From NCBI GenBank assembly GCA_024234635.1, contig JACKNX010000031.1, positions 1-32,976 on the forward strand: a stretch of 32,976 nucleotides of DNA, in the 5' to 3' direction. Both the position numbers and the translations under genes were made by a program. The stretch is from Pseudomonadales bacterium (GTDB lineage: Bacteria > Pseudomonadota > Gammaproteobacteria > Pseudomonadales > Azotimanducaceae). Positions 32,435-32,976 of this stretch are shown one piece after another. The first letter of the stretch is position 1, and each line of letters starts with the position of its first letter. The notes under the pieces are model-generated. The model was not told where the DNA came from, made no database searches, and saw nothing but the letters and a program-made list of their open reading frames with translations.

Positions 32435-32461
32435 ATTCCGGCGACCGCGCTGAAAGTTCAA
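32435..32461 (-). promoter_or_regulatory. Predicted ECF promoter C, upstream of the export operon
   Basis: On the minus strand TTGAACTT (32461-32454), ten bases, then CGCCGGAAT (32443-32435). Compared with promoters A and B only three of the 17 fixed positions differ, and the 10-base gap is kept. It lies 99 bp before the HlyD ATG. Shared motif, spacing and orientation place the exporter in the same regulon as the sigma operon and the peptide. The rest of 32462-32729 shows no supported gene. Confidence 0.7.
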
Positions 32462-32729
32462 TCGGAGGAAAAAACTTCCTTCCATCGGGATCGGCATCAG
32501 CACCGGAGCTCTGGCCACACCGCACCGGGCTTCCCGCCAGCCCAGCCGGCGGCAAATGAGTTTCCTGATGCTGCGTCGTGAGCGAGGTAAGTACACCGTG
32601 ATCGTCCGCCTGCTGCGGGGTGGCAATGCAGTGGGCATAGCAAGGATGGCAACTGCCGCACGTGCCGGCGTGAAAGACGATGGCGACGGGGAGGGATACA
32701 ATGTCGCGACGCCCGACGAGGATTCGCCC

Positions 32730-32976
32730 ATGCGCCGTTCAACAGGATTTCTGATCGCCAGCCTCCTGCTGCTGTCGGCCTGCGCAACCTCTGACCGCCC
32801 GCTGCAACTGATTTCGGGCGCCGAAATCGACTACCCGACAGAGGCACGCGACAAAGGCATCGAAGGCAGTGTCGTCGTAGGGTACGACGTGGATGACTCA
32901 GGGGCCGTACGCAACGCGCACGTTGTCAGCGCCGAACCGCCGGGTGTGTTCGACCGTGCTGCCGTCGCCACGGTAT
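32730..32976 (+). CDS. TonB C-terminal-domain lipoprotein, truncated by the window end
   Basis: The first 82 codons of a plus-strand gene are seen. A lipoprotein signal (GFLIASLLLLSAC, lipobox LSAC) is followed by ISGAEIDYPTEARDKGIEGSVVVGYDVDDSG. The Y-P-x-x-A-R-x-x-G-I-x-G-x-V-x-V pattern is that of TonB C-terminal/energy-transducer domains. AGGA lies 8 nt before the ATG at 32730. The frame is open back to an ATG at 32556, so a 58-residue extension cannot be excluded, but it would bury the lipoprotein signal. As a lipoprotein it is unlikely to be a classic TonB, which is anchored in the inner membrane. It is divergent from the export operon. Confidence 0.75.
   Translation, partial: MRRSTGFLIASLLLLSACATSDRPLQLISGAEIDYPTEARDKGIEGSVVVGYDVDDSGAVRNAHVVSAEPPGVFDRAAVATV

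Noticed and set aside
32161..32436. Minus-strand ORF starting inside promoter C
   Set aside because: Its ATG overlaps the promoter motif and would not be transcribed from it; the frame is a shadow of the HlyD gene.
32433..32690. Minus-strand frame with a dense cysteine cluster (CGSCHPCYAHC) just upstream of the exporter
   Set aside because: Attractive as a precursor, but there is no ATG, GTG or TTG before the cysteines, no ribosome site, and promoter C lies inside its end, so the exporter transcript would not include it.

Overview
The window is a high-GC, densely coded chromosome segment whose gene families point to a gammaproteobacterium: SrkA-type kinase, DUF2970, TorF-type porin, SprA/CJM1_0395 metalloprotease, DmdC-like acyl-CoA dehydrogenases. 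No phage, transposon, CRISPR, rRNA or tRNA genes were seen. Genus cannot be fixed from the sequence alone.

Layout. (1) 1-4800: a terminator from an upstream unit, two tandem acyl-CoA dehydrogenases on the minus strand, then a small zinc-metalloprotease-like protein and a flagellar-C-terminus-like small protein. (2) 4800-9915: comF (apparently without an ATG/GTG/TTG start), srkA, an opposed acyltransferase, and a plus-strand GNAT / cystathionine lyase-synthase / GNAT run. (3) 9922-14951: a SIS-domain sugar isomerase without CBS domains, an anchored repeat protein, and a coupled pair of cytoplasmic GH20 hexosaminidase and NahK-like sugar kinase, which reads as amino-sugar salvage. (4) 14958-21369: two non-heme Fe(II)/2OG oxygenases, small proteins, a PhoX/DUF839 protein, a beta-lactamase-fold serine hydrolase and a TorF-like porin.

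(5) 21380-32461 is the most interesting region and looks like one regulon. A plus-strand operon encodes an ECF sigma factor, a zinc-binding transmembrane anti-sigma factor, a lipoprotein subtilase and an unrecognised 605-aa protein whose N-terminus has the layout of a PqqD/RRE-like winged helix. It is followed by a 37-codon gene for a small peptide (N-terminus MKVKTNVRAG, C-terminus TPPPAPISRCVGI). Facing it is a tightly coupled minus-strand export operon: HlyD-type adaptor, ABC transporter with an intact C39 peptidase, and a second ABC transporter with a C39-like domain lacking catalytic residues.

The same promoter-like motif, TTGAAC(C/T)T-N10-(T/C)G(G/C)CGGAAT, with identical spacing, lies before the sigma gene, before the peptide gene, and on the opposite strand before the export operon. 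The simplest reading is an autoregulated ECF sigma factor controlling production, possible modification and export of a small peptide: a candidate RiPP-like system. The sequence directly supports the motif, the gene order and the domains. The peptide's identity as the exported product, and the role of the 605-aa protein, are inference.

(6) 32730-end: the start of a divergent lipoprotein with a TonB C-terminal-like domain, cut by the window edge.
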